This document shows, in pieces, positions 1 through 8,565 of a stretch of DNA of 64,000 nucleotides. The translations under genes and the position numbers were made by a program. Location of the stretch: the NCBI GenBank assembly GCA_036172665.1, contig CM069870.1, positions 21,550,001-21,614,000 on the forward strand. The letters run 5' to 3'. The DNA is from Prosopocoilus inquinatus (lineage: Eukaryota > Arthropoda > Insecta > Coleoptera > Lucanidae). Under the pieces are notes generated by a model that saw only the letters and a list, made by a program, of their open reading frames with translations, did no database searches and was not told the DNA's origin. Each line of letters starts with the position of its first letter. Positions within the stretch are counted from its first letter, which is position 1.

Positions 1-431
1 GGCAAATGGACTTATTTATACTAACAGCTAAATTAACATTAATAAAGCACAAAAAACAAAAGTTCTGAAAAAAATTGTGCAGTTTAAATCGTTCTTCCAT
101 TCGTAATGTTGGATCATTAATGTTTTATGCACGAACAGACATCAAACGCAAAGTGCAACTCTGAAATAAGTACATGCAAGAAAAAATCAAACTAACAAAA
201 ATTAATCAATTCAATATTGTTGAAAAAATGTGCCAAAAGAACTGTACGGTGTAAATCGACCTTTCACTTAAAATGTCAAACCGTAGTTTCTTCGATTTCA
301 AACTATTCATCCCAATCGTCAAGTGGAACTTGAATAATTACCAAAAAAATAAAAAAATAATAAAAATTAATTATAAATCACCATTTCGTCAAAAGCAGGA
401 AACAAATGCCATCGTACAATATCGTGCAATA
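1..431. other. AT-rich sequence, no gene seen
   Basis: No coding exon, RNA gene or element terminus is recognisable. The short open frame at 273-479 is AT-biased, has no recognisable domain and overlaps a hairpin, so I do not call it. Confidence 0.5.
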
Positions 432-502
432 AGAGCGATCGAAACCGACAGAAACCAAAGAAGGTCGATCCTTTTTTAGTTTCTGTCGGTTTCGATCGTT
501 CT
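432..502. repeat. Short hairpin, 24-bp arms
   Basis: Bases 432-455 and 479-502 are reverse complements over 24 bp around a 23-bp loop. The arms contain GATCGAAACCGACAGAAAC and its complement. The arm sequence is related to the 'GTTTCTGTCG...CGATC' motif of the tandem array that follows, so it is probably an inverted edge of that array. Confidence 0.6.
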
Positions 503-544
503 TATTTTGTTTCTGTCAATGTCAAACGATTTTCTTTGCGTTTA

Positions 545-2095
545 ATTTTTTTTTCTTCAAAAGTTGTCTCTTTCAGAAAATGCGAAAGTCAAACACAAGA
601 CTGTCGTTTCGCTAAAATTTAAATGTCATCCTTGGATCGATTTCTTTTTGTTTCTGTCGGCGTCGATCTTCTTTGATTTCTCGACTTTGTGTTTTTTTAT
701 ACGTTTTTTCTTGCTTTTCTCAACAAATGCACAGACATTGTCCTTTGTGTAAAATCAAAAATGTCAATTGATTTTCTCTTGGTCCTGTCGACATCCTGCG
801 AAAATGATGTTATTTTGCTTTTGTCAACGTCAATCGATCTTCGTCTTGGAGTTTTTTTTTTTAAGTTGTCGGTCTCAAAAAATCTGGAATAAATACTTTT
901 TTTTGTTTCTGTCGGCATCGACCTTCTGTTTTCAACTTCCTTTTTTTGAGTTTTTTGTTTTTAAAAATTGCCTTTCCTAACAAAAGCTTATATGTTTAAA
1001 ATCAAAAATCCCAGACACCGATCGTTTTTCATGTTCCTGTCAACATTGATCGATTTTATTTTGGCTTCGTCAACGTCAATCGATTTTATTAGTTTTATTT
1101 GAGTTTAAGTTCTTTTTTCTTAGTTGTCATTGTTAGAAAATGCAAAAGTCAAACAAAAGTGATTTCTTTAAAACCGAAAATAAATGTCATCGTGAATCGA
1201 TCTTTTGTTTCTGTTCGCGTCGATCTTCTTTGTCTTTTCGACTTCGTCTTTTTTTTATACATGTTTTTTTTTTCAACAAATGCAGACATTGTCATTTGTG
1301 TAAAATCAAAGATGTCAGACACCAATCGTTTTTTTTTTTGTTCCTGTGGACATCGATCGATCGATTTTATTTTGACTTTGTCAACGTCGACCTTATTTGT
1401 TTTCTTTGAATTTAATTCTTTTTTTTTAAGTTGTCACTTTCAGAAAACGCAAACGTCAAACAAACGACTGTAATTTCCTTAAAATCAAGAATAAATGTCA
1501 TCGCGAATCGATCTTCTTTTGTTTCTGAAGGCATCGGATCGTCTTTGTTTTCGACTTTGGTTTTCCTGGTTTTTAAGTATTCTTCTTCAAATTTTTTTTC
1601 TTTCTTAGCTAACACACAGACTGTTATTTGTGTGAGTTTCATTTCCGTGAACTCAAAAATGCCCTAATCTGCACTAATCGATTTTCTTTTGTTTCTGCCC
1701 ACACCAATCGATCTTAATCTACTTCTGTCAACGTCGATCTATCTTCTTTGTTTTCTTTGCATTTAAGTTTTTCTTTTTTTTTCAAATATTGTCACACTCA
1801 TAAATAACATGCGAAATTCAAACAAAAGACTATCGTTTCTTTAAAATAGAGGGTAAATGCGCCATGGTGAATCGATCTTCTTTTGGTTATGTCGACGTCG
1901 ATCTTCTGTTTTCAACATCGATCGATCTTATTTCGCTCTTGTCAACGTCAATTGATCTTCTTTGTTTTTTTCTGTTGAGTTTAAGTTTTTTTTATTTCAT
2001 CAAAACCTGTAATTCTGAGAAAAAGCGTCATCTCTTTAAAATCAAGAGAAAATGCCATCATAGATCGATCTTCTTTTGTTTCTTCGCAAAAAATT
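545..2095 (+). repeat. Degenerate AT-rich tandem array, units of roughly 300-560 bp
   Basis: A compound unit recurs with its start near 577, 1137, 1444 and 1806. Each unit has an 'AGAAAATGCGAAAGTCAAAC' type start, then 'AAATGTCATCGTGAATCGAT', then several 'CGATCTTCTTTTGTTTCTGTCG' type subrepeats (given here as type only). Unit length varies because subrepeats were gained and lost. The many short overlapping open frames are products of the repeat, not genes. The core 'GATCKTCTTTTGTTT' also appears, often inverted, in arrays near 23.5, 38 and 54-56 kb. Confidence 0.65.
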
Positions 2096-2644
2096 AAAAA
2101 TTGAATTTTTGGCAAAAATGTGATATTGGACCACCATATGTGACACATCGTTGTAAAGAGGAAAAAAAAACGTAATCTCAAAACGTTAAAAACCAAACTG
2201 GAGTCCATAAAAACAATTGATGAAGTTATCCGGAGTTTCTGCGTCAACTTGAAAATTATTAAAAATGGGATGCCATATTCGAATTCTCCATAAAAAAGTG
2301 TGTGAATAATGTCTGGGTTAGAAATGCCTAGTACGATTAGTTTATCGTGATAAAATTAAAAACAAAAATCAGAAAGTTTGGTTTTTCTTTTCGATATTCT
2401 CGAAACTATTGAAAATATTTCAAATTTCTCTTCAGAATATTATTCAGCAGGGAAATGCTCAACTGTTCCCCCCTAATTTAACCTACTTCGTATCTCTGAA
2501 GATCAGCGAGATCCCCATAGTAGCACCAAAAAAATGGAATAGACAGGCTGTATAGCTGATATAAGGTCGATTTTAATACAGTTTCAAACCTTTTCGTTCG
2601 AATTTTGTTGACTACCATTATACTCGAATATATGTATGTGTGTA
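2096..2644. other. AT-rich spacer, no gene seen
   Basis: Between the array and the mariner element I see no coding or structural feature. The TA at 2643-2644 is the left target duplication of the mariner. Confidence 0.45.
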
Positions 2645-3932
2645 CGTGGGCTGCTGGAAAAGTTTCTGGAAACGGTATGAAAAAACGCATATGAAATTTG
2701 GTAAACGGTATCATTGTTTTTTGAGGTATTCGCCTTTGACGTCAATACACTTTTGCATACGGTCGAACCAATTTCTAAAGCACGTTTTCCACTCTAAAGA
2801 TGGTACCTCAGAAACCAGTGTCCGGAATGTTTCAACCGCTGCTTCAGCCGACGAAAATCGCACAGCACGCATTTTATTTTTGACATTCGGGAACAACAAG
2901 AAATCACTAGTTGATAAATCAGGTGAATATGGACAATGAGTCATTAATTCAACATTTTTGTTGGACAAAAAATCAACTGTGGGACGGGCTGAGTGAGAGC
3001 CGGCGTTGTCATGATGGAGAATAATTCCTCGATTTCGATTGTTTCTTCTTATTTGATCGATGACTTCCGGCAAACAAATTGTAGTATACCAATCAGCATT
3101 CACGGTTTTTCGATCCTCTAAAGCCACGATTGCTACATGTCCAGTTAAACCAAAGAAACAAGCAATCATTTGCTTCGCAGCACTGCGTGAACCGACAACT
3201 TTGTTGGTTTTGGTTCATTTTGAAATACCCAAACGGTAGATTGTTGTTTACTTTCTGGCTCGTACGAATAGAGCCACGTTTCGTCACCAGTAACGATGTT
3301 ATAAACTAAATTTGAACGACCTCCATTGAATTTCTTGAGCATTTCTCACCATTTGACACGACCCTGCTTTTGCGCTTCTGTTAAATGGTGTGGGATCCAA
3401 CGACTGCAAAGCTTTCGTACGTTCAAATGATCATGCAAAATCTGGTGTATTGCTTTCATGTCAATGCGTAAGGATGCTTGAATCTCACGGTATGTCACAT
3501 GTCGAACTCGCTCAAGCATTTCACGCACAGCATCTACATTAGTGGCAACAACAGATGTTGATGGACGACCTTCACGAAATTCGTCACTGAGAGAAGTACG
3601 TTCACGCTGGAATTCGGCAAACCAATTATAAGCACTGCTCTTTCATGGTGCTTCATCTCCAAAAGCCAAATGAAGCCGATCGAGGCATTGTTTCGGCGTT
3701 AGGCCACATTTGAAATCGTAAAAAATCATGGCACGAAAATTTTCACGCGAGATTTCCATGTTTACACAAAATTACTTTTTCTCAAATGCTGTACAAACAA
3801 AACTAGTTCACTTGGATAGGAACTGTCAATAGAATTATAGGCGAAAAACGTCAAATTTTTCAAATATGACACTTGATAAACGCTAACAATTCTAGACCTA
3901 CTAGATTCCAGAAAGTTTTCCAGCAGCCCACG
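2645..3932 (-). mobile_element. Mariner-family DNA transposon, copy 1 (1,288 bp, inactive)
   Basis: The element is bounded by inverted repeats (left CGTGGGCTGCTGGAAAAGTT, right its imperfect complement ending at 3932) and flanked by TA on both sides (2643-2644 and 3933-3934), the standard mariner target duplication. Its length is typical of the family. It carries one transposase pseudogene on the minus strand. A second copy with the same internal sequence lies at 51550-52818. Frameshifts and stops in the transposase make this copy unable to move by itself. Confidence 0.92.
2711..3759 (-). pseudogene. Mariner transposase pseudogene, copy 1
   Basis: This was a cut-and-paste transposase of about 345 residues acting in the nucleus on the mariner inverted repeats. 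The start at 3759 is chosen because it opens with MEISRENFRAMIFYDF, a normal mariner N-terminus, and the stop is at 2711. The N-terminal helix-turn-helix region and the mariner hallmarks HHDNAGSH and YSPDLSTSDF are readable. The last two catalytic aspartates are separated by 34 residues, as in D,D34D mariners. Lesions visible by comparison with copy 2: a TGA where copy 2 reads APSKS (near 3644), an in-frame 3-bp deletion making TGA at 3346, and a 1-bp deletion near 3200 that shifts the frame before the HHDN motif. It is therefore dead. I do not assign the mariner subfamily. Confidence 0.9.
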
Positions 3933-3934
3933 TA

Positions 3935-4851
3935 TGTATTTGGATACCGATTTGCACTTGGGCTTTACTAATCATATCTTGGTGCGTATCACTAAAGTGA
4001 TGACAGGGATTAAGTACCGAAGTATTCCACCATTAATTTGGCATTCTCAGGAGGCCATCGTACGATAACCCAACAATTTGTCGCTGTATTTACGTTTATT
4101 TATCGCTCGCCGGAATTCGAATTTACTTTCGGCCGTGTTTCGCCTTATCTCGCGCTTTATAAGCAAAACCCGCCGGTTATCGGCTTTCCGTTCCCCTGCT
4201 TGATGCGGAAACGGATTTTTGTTATAAATCAAAAAAGCTTCGGGTTAGGAACGCCGCTGCACATTGATAGGGGTCACGGTCGGCGGCTATTTGTGGAAGC
4301 CGTCTTAAATTTAGAGATGGGAGATTCAACATGTTTTGCGGGGCGGAATTTGGGATTGTATGTGCCTTGAATCACTGCTGCAGTATGTATTTTAAGAATA
4401 GGTTGGATTCTCGCTTTTAAAATGCCTGTCAACAGCAATTCGAAAATTGATGCGGCCGGGGGCCGGCTATTTTTAACAATTAGAACAGGGACAAATTCTC
4501 GTTTTTATATTTATATACTGGGTAAGCCAGCGAAAAGGAATGCACTTAGTTCACTAACCCAGCTAAGTGTCGTTTAACTGGAGTCGATCTCCTCCCAGTA
4601 GGCGTAAATGGATCTTTTCCAAGCAGTATGTGCACAAGATCTAATATTGTTCAATTATTCTGACCGGCGAAATTAAAATTAATGTTGGCGTCTGTGGGTT
4701 TGTGTAATTGATGCGTCACGAAGTACAAATCCGTTTGATTTTATTTGTGGAGGTTATACACAGAAATTAAACTACTTTATTAGGACCGGCAGGTCTAATT
4801 TTGAATAGGATAACTGTGATAATATAGCAAAAGATGATTTTATTTAAATAT
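3935..4851. other. Non-repetitive stretch, relatively GC-richer, no gene called
   Basis: The part near 4050-4470 is less AT-rich than its surroundings and looks single-copy. An open frame at 4038-4370 has no recognisable domain and no convincing splice context. It could be conserved noncoding or UTR sequence, but nothing here proves it. Confidence 0.35.
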
Positions 4852-5031
4852 CAGTGGCGGCTTTTCAGGGTAGGCAAGGTAGGCGTCGCCTACTCTAGCA
4901 TTTTATGAAGGAAAATAAATATTTTATTAAATATTATACATAAATATCCTATAGTTATTTTTATGTTGATATTTTTGCTAAACAACCGTTTGGACATATG
5001 TTCTGATTATCAAAATCACTTAAATATTTAA

Positions 5032-5261
5032 GAACAGATAAAATAGCGACATCTTACTATCGCTTTTTGACCTGACATTGCAGTAGGGTAGACAAATTGA
5101 AGCGGGATTTGCTCCTAATAAGTTCCCCATGCAAGGCGGCCATGCTTGCATGGCCGCCTTGCATGGGGAACTTATTAGGAGCAAATCCCGCTTCAATTTG
5201 TCTACCCTACTGCAATGTCAGGTCAAAAAGCGATAGTAAGATGTCGCTATTTTATCTGTTC
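5032..5261. repeat. Perfect palindrome, 114-bp arms, 2-bp centre
   Basis: Bases 5032-5145 and 5148-5261 are exact reverse complements, with only TT at 5146-5147 between them. I compared the arms base by base and found no mismatch. The innermost part is GGCGGCCATGC/GCATGGCCGCC. The left edge coincides exactly with the element boundary defined by the target duplication. Perfect arms mean recent origin, gene conversion or an assembly fold-back error. Confidence 0.9.
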
Positions 5262-5334
5262 ATCACTCTTACATCGCAAATGCGAATAAATTGGGCAAGT
5301 CGTTTTTGTTTGCAGTGGGAATGTCGAGCTACGT

Positions 5335-5379
5335 CTCTGCTGAAGAAGCCCCAAGCAGGGCTGAAACAGCTGTCCAGAG
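5335..5379 (+). ncRNA. Hammerhead ribozyme, dimer type, core intact
   Basis: In order: stem I 5' strand CTCTG (5335-5339), conserved CTGAAGA (5340-5346, fits CUGANGA), stem II AGCCC/GGGCT with loop CAAGCA (5347-5362), conserved GAAA (5363-5366), palindrome CAGCTG (5367-5372), then UC (5373-5374) and stem I 3' strand CAGAG (5375-5379). The predicted cut follows C5374. A15.1 to U16.1 reads ACAGCTGT, which is self-complementary, so stem III would form between two RNA molecules rather than as a hairpin. Hammerheads of this form are established in Penelope-like elements. All invariant core bases are present. Activity is inferred, not shown. Confidence 0.82.
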
Positions 5380-5632
5380 GCTGCTCGAGGTTCTCGCTGC
5401 AATCAAAAACGATTTGCACAAAATTTTTCTAAATATTTAAGGCTTACGTATGCACCTAATTATTTCTTCTTCATAGTGTCGCCTACCCTGGATCATTAGC
5501 TACGAGCCGCCACTGATTCTTATACACTACTTTAATTAATTAACTAATCAAACTAAAGGATTATCCATGATATTAGTGGCTACTAAAAATTTTGGATAAA
5601 ATTCTTCGAAATGTAGATTTTGAAATTTAACC

Positions 5633-6420
5633 TGTACAGGGTTACAACTAATTAAAGGGCCACTATGAGGATCTAAACGTAAACTATAAGAGATACAAAG
5701 ATGGTTAAATTATAGAAAACTTGCGCTATCTTGAGGTCTAAAAAGTATGTAAACAAATCTTTTCTATTTTCATTCGTTTTTGAAATATCTTCAAAAAACT
5801 GAAAATTCTCATTTTCGAAAATCGCGATAGACAACCTAATGCAGTTCGAAGAAATACGTTAGCCTTGACAGTTTCGCAGATACGACTGTCAACTGTTTCT
5901 TTTCTTGTGGACCCTACCTTAGATATTCATAGCACGCGATGCAGAAATTAATTTTGAATACGACCATACGAACATTTATGCTTTTCTTATGAAACAAAAT
6001 ATTAAGTTACTAAGAATTTTTGTTTAAAATAATTTCTTTATGTAAATATGTAAATAAGTACAATAACTGAATAAGACTTATTTATTTAAGAATAAATTTA
6101 GTTCTGAATGTTTGTACGCATCGGCCTACTAGATATTTTCTTTTTTCAAAATCTTTTGTAGTATCTTGATATTTTGTTTTAAAACAAAAGCATAAGTGTG
6201 TCGTATGGTTGTATTCAGATTTTGCTTTTGTATCAAGTGGTATGAATACCCAAGATAGTGTCTATAAGAAAAAAGACAGTTGATAGTTGTATGTGCAAAA
6301 CTGTCAATCCTAACTTATTTCTTCGGATTCTATTCGATTGTTCATCGAATTTAATATAAAAACATCTAATTTCATGATTCTATTTTAGCAAATAAGGAAG
6401 AGATCGAGATTTTCAAAAAC
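5633..6420. repeat. Foldback repeat family A, copy 1
   Basis: It begins TGTACAGGGTTACAACTAAT and folds back: roughly 5807-6000 is mirrored by 6172-6415 in the opposite orientation with moderate divergence. For example, ATCGCGATAG..GACAACC on the left answers GGTTGTCTATCG-like sequence on the right. Other copies start at 29801 and 31504. This copy keeps the uninterrupted sequence GAAGAAATACGTTAGCC (5850-5866), which is split by a retroelement in the 31.5-kb copy. No protein is encoded. It is probably a MITE-like DNA element of uncertain superfamily. Confidence 0.6.
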
Positions 6421-6709
6421 TAGATTCCTTCCTTTCTTTCCACACTATGTTTATCTTGCTATATTTTAAACTATTTTTCATACTTCTTACAGCCGTTCCT
6501 GTACATTTAATATTGCATACTCTCACCTAGTACAATAGTAATTTGTTATTCGATACAGAATATTTGGTGCCTCATTGAATTGGATCAATCTACCGATATA
6601 TCGGAAGGCGAAATATCGATATAAAATATCGAGTATCAGAATCTAAAAGAACGATATTGAGAAATTCGATACGTATCGCCCAACAGTAATACGCGACGAC
6701 TGTGATTAA

Positions 6710-6837
6710 TGCCCGATTTCTTCACCTCCTGATAAATTTATCTGCGAGGTATTATCCTTGGAAACCATTGTATCGATAATAGTTTCCGAGGATACTACAT
6801 GTCAGATAAATTTATCTATAGGTAAAGAAATCGGGCC
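6710..6837. mobile_element. Foldback MITE with TAA target duplication (128 bp)
   Basis: The ends TGCCCGATTTCTTCACC and the complement of GGTAAAGAAATCGGGCC pair, and a second inner pair involves GATAAATTTATCTG. TAA lies immediately outside both ends (6707-6709 and 6838-6840). A 3-bp TAA duplication with G/C-rich ends suggests the PIF/Harbinger type. Similar small elements lie at 44073 and 62065. Confidence 0.7.
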
Positions 6838-6913
6838 TAACCCACTTCCCGAACCAAATTGATCCGCGCGGACTAAACAAATTTATTTATTTTTTAATGG
6901 TTAGTTATACATA

Positions 6914-7333
6914 CAGTGCTTTTCTTTTAACTGTGGCCATAGGGATTTATGTGCAAAAAATTTACAAATTTAATTGCCAGAATAAGAGATGCATCTTTAA
7001 ATTAATTCTTTTAATATTAAAAACGGTTTTTTTTTAATGAATCGAATAGGTCAGCGTTAAAGAGAAAATAGTCGCTGCCGCGTCAACATCTGTCTGACGA
7101 ATTAATTTTAGATTTTGACCTACACGATTCATATTTGGTCGTTAATAATTTCAACTTTACATAGGTATTAAAATAATTAAATTAATGACGTGCCTCTAAT
7201 TCTGATAATGTTTATTTTGTAATCAATTATGTAATTGATTATTAGAAACAAAAATTTTGAGCAGAACATAAGTTAACACGAGGCAAAATTTTTAGCACGT
7301 AAATTCCTACGGCCAAAGTTAACAAAAGCACTG
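6914..7333. mobile_element. Tc1/mariner-type MITE (420 bp)
   Basis: Inverted ends of about 40 bp start CAGTGCTTTTCTTTTAACTG at the left and CAGTGCTTTTGTTAACTTTG on the complementary strand at the right. Both are flanked by TA (6912-6913 and 7334-7335). The interior has no coding potential. The ends differ from those of the Tc1-like element just to the right, so it depends on another family. Confidence 0.72.
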
Positions 7334-7998
7334 TATATAATAACGTAGTTAAAAAAAAAATAAGAAGAAAAAGTTTTTAAACTTTAAAACGGGCACTGTA
7401 AAATCACAAGAAACACTCTACGTTTCGTTACCGTTAAAAAAATAATATAAGACACAATAAACACAATCAAGAGTTTTCGAATAACCTAAAATATTTCTTA
7501 TAGGTTAGGCGAACGTAAAATTGGCACTAATTTAGTAAATAATTTTACTGAAACAAAAATACCTAAAATTATCCTAAACCTGTTTTAGCATATTTAACCA
7601 AATATACTTAAAGGTCCAGTCTCACTTGCTTTACTAATTTTATTACGAACACTTTGAAATAGGCGTTGAAAAAGTTAAATTCTTGTAATTTTCTTTTTGA
7701 ATACGTTGCTTTAGCTGCCTTTCTGTTGATGCTGACCAAAAAAAACGTTCTATAGGTCGAAGTTGAGGTATGTTTAGCGGATTTTCATCTTTTCATACAT
7801 AATTTATGCCTAACATTTCGAGTTTTTCTCAAGTGTTAATCTTGCATAATGACAACTTGTACTATAAGGCCAGAAGTTACACGGTCCAGACTCGTTATGT
7901 TTGTCGATGAAAGGTTTCAAAAGACAATCTCAACATTCCCTTGAGTAAAAAAGAGCATTTAACACACAATTCGCTTGAACAAAATAGGGCAATTTGAC

Positions 7999-8139
7999 TA
8001 AAACAGCGACATCCTACGATCGCTTTTTTTCCTAATTTTGCTAAAGAAGCTCCAAATAAGGCTGAAACAGCTGTACAGAGTCTACTCGAGGGTTTCACTG
8101 CAATCAAAAACGATTTGCAACAAAAATTTTTAAAACGTT
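7999..8139 (+). mobile_element. 141-bp hammerhead element with 9-bp target duplication
   Basis: The block is bounded by the direct repeat CAATTTGAC (7990-7998 and 8140-8148) and cuts the Tc1-like transposase reading. It starts with the module TAAAACAGCGACATCCTACG, the counterpart of the left palindrome arm at 5039 onward. It then passes almost directly into a degenerate hammerhead and ends with the tail TGCAATCAAAAACGATTTGC. It looks like an internally deleted relative of the 5032-5429 element. It is non-coding. Confidence 0.75.
8036..8080 (+). ncRNA. Degenerate hammerhead ribozyme
   Basis: The layout matches the motif at 5335: CTAAAGA in place of CTGANGA (G5 changed to A), stem II with one mismatch, intact GAAA (8064-8067), palindrome CAGCTG, UA, and closing CAGAG. 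Stem I can still form using G-U pairs. The lost core guanosine predicts an inactive ribozyme. Confidence 0.7.
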
Positions 8140-8565
8140 CAATTTGACGTTCCTGCCGCTCAGGGGTAGATTTTGGAGCATCATAGCTTTTCTTCTTTTT
8201 AGTTTTTCCACATCCCGTTTTCCTCACAACAGTAAATTTTCCTTCCTTTATGCTTTGCCATAATCTACATATAAGCTTGTCCTCTTACGGATTTTAGCAA
8301 CTTTTAAAATTTCTGCAGCTTTATAGGCACTTATTTCCTGTCTTCTCTTCACTTAATTTTAGAAGTAATTTTTGTTTTTCATGTTTTGCAAAGTTAGTCA
8401 TTCTGCAACCGTTTTTATAAACACGTAAAAATAACTGGTACGCAAGTTTTAACTAATTTCGCTTGATACTTCACTTTGACTGTTGCAAATCTGCGCCAGC
8501 TTAAATTTGTTTCTTTTTTTAAGCTAAGAAGAAAAACAGTGCCAATTTTAAGTTCGCCTACCTTA

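Larger units (their letters stand above)
5032..5429 (+). mobile_element. 398-bp foldback element with a hammerhead ribozyme (Penelope-related, non-autonomous)
   Basis: The block is flanked by an 11-bp direct repeat TAAATATTTAA (5021-5031 and 5430-5440), so it inserted as a unit into the surrounding hAT-like element. Its first 230 bp are a perfect palindrome. About 70 bp of spacer then leads to a complete hammerhead motif (5335-5379) and a tail ending TGCAATCAAAAACGATTTGC plus a T-rich stretch. A shorter relative with the same first module and the same tail lies at 7999-8139. No protein is encoded. Assignment to the Penelope group rests on the dimer-type hammerhead; the mechanism of mobility is inferred. 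Confidence 0.75.
4852..5515. mobile_element. hAT-like non-autonomous element (664 bp) carrying a nested insertion
   Basis: The ends are inverted: CAGTGGCGGCTTTTCAGGGT at the left and the complement of CAGTGGCGGCTCGTAGC at the right, with a second inverted block around AGGGTAGGCGACGCC. A CAGNGGCGG terminus is typical of hAT elements and is shared with the element at 36827-38819. The flanking 8-mers (TTAAATAT and ATTCTTAT) match only partly, so the target duplication is decayed or absent. There is no transposase. Bases 5032-5429 are a later insertion. Confidence 0.65.
7680..8401 (-). pseudogene. Tc1-like (IS630/Tc1 superfamily) transposase pseudogene
   Basis: Pieces in different frames read as a Tc1-like transposase. 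Near 8401 there is an N-terminus MTNFAKHEKQKLLLKLSEE with helix-turn-helix character, followed by a region like the GRPRKTT linker (RKTGCGKTKKKK near 8200). After the insertion comes FWPYSTSCHYA (near 7850), and near 7750 NPLNIPQLRPIERFFW, which matches the conserved NPPNxPQxRPIExFW block that holds the last catalytic acidic residue. Several stops and frameshifts break the frame. The protein would have bound the terminal repeats and cut DNA in the nucleus. This copy is dead and is split by the 7999-8139 insertion. Confidence 0.75.
7503..8563 (-). mobile_element. Tc1-like transposon, decayed
   Basis: Inverted ends GGTTAGGCGAACGTAAAATT (left, from 7503) and the complement of GCCAATTTTAAGTTCGCC (right, to about 8563) enclose a degenerate minus-strand transposase. 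A TA flanks the left end (7501-7502), and a TA is present at 8564-8565. The element is interrupted by a 141-bp hammerhead element at 7999-8139. Without that insert it would be about 0.92 kb, short for a Tc1-like element, so it has also suffered deletions. Confidence 0.7.

Noticed and set aside
689..1667. Several overlapping frames of 60-124 codons on both strands
   Set aside because: They follow the tandem array unit, are extremely S/F-rich, and no frame is favoured over the others.
4038..4370. 110-codon plus-strand frame in a GC-richer patch
   Set aside because: No domain, no splice sites matching, and the antisense strand is also partly open, which happens by chance in such composition.
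6585..6690. Cluster of TATCGAT-like sequences resembling DRE sites
   Set aside because: No gene lies nearby, and the block looks like a decayed palindromic repeat.
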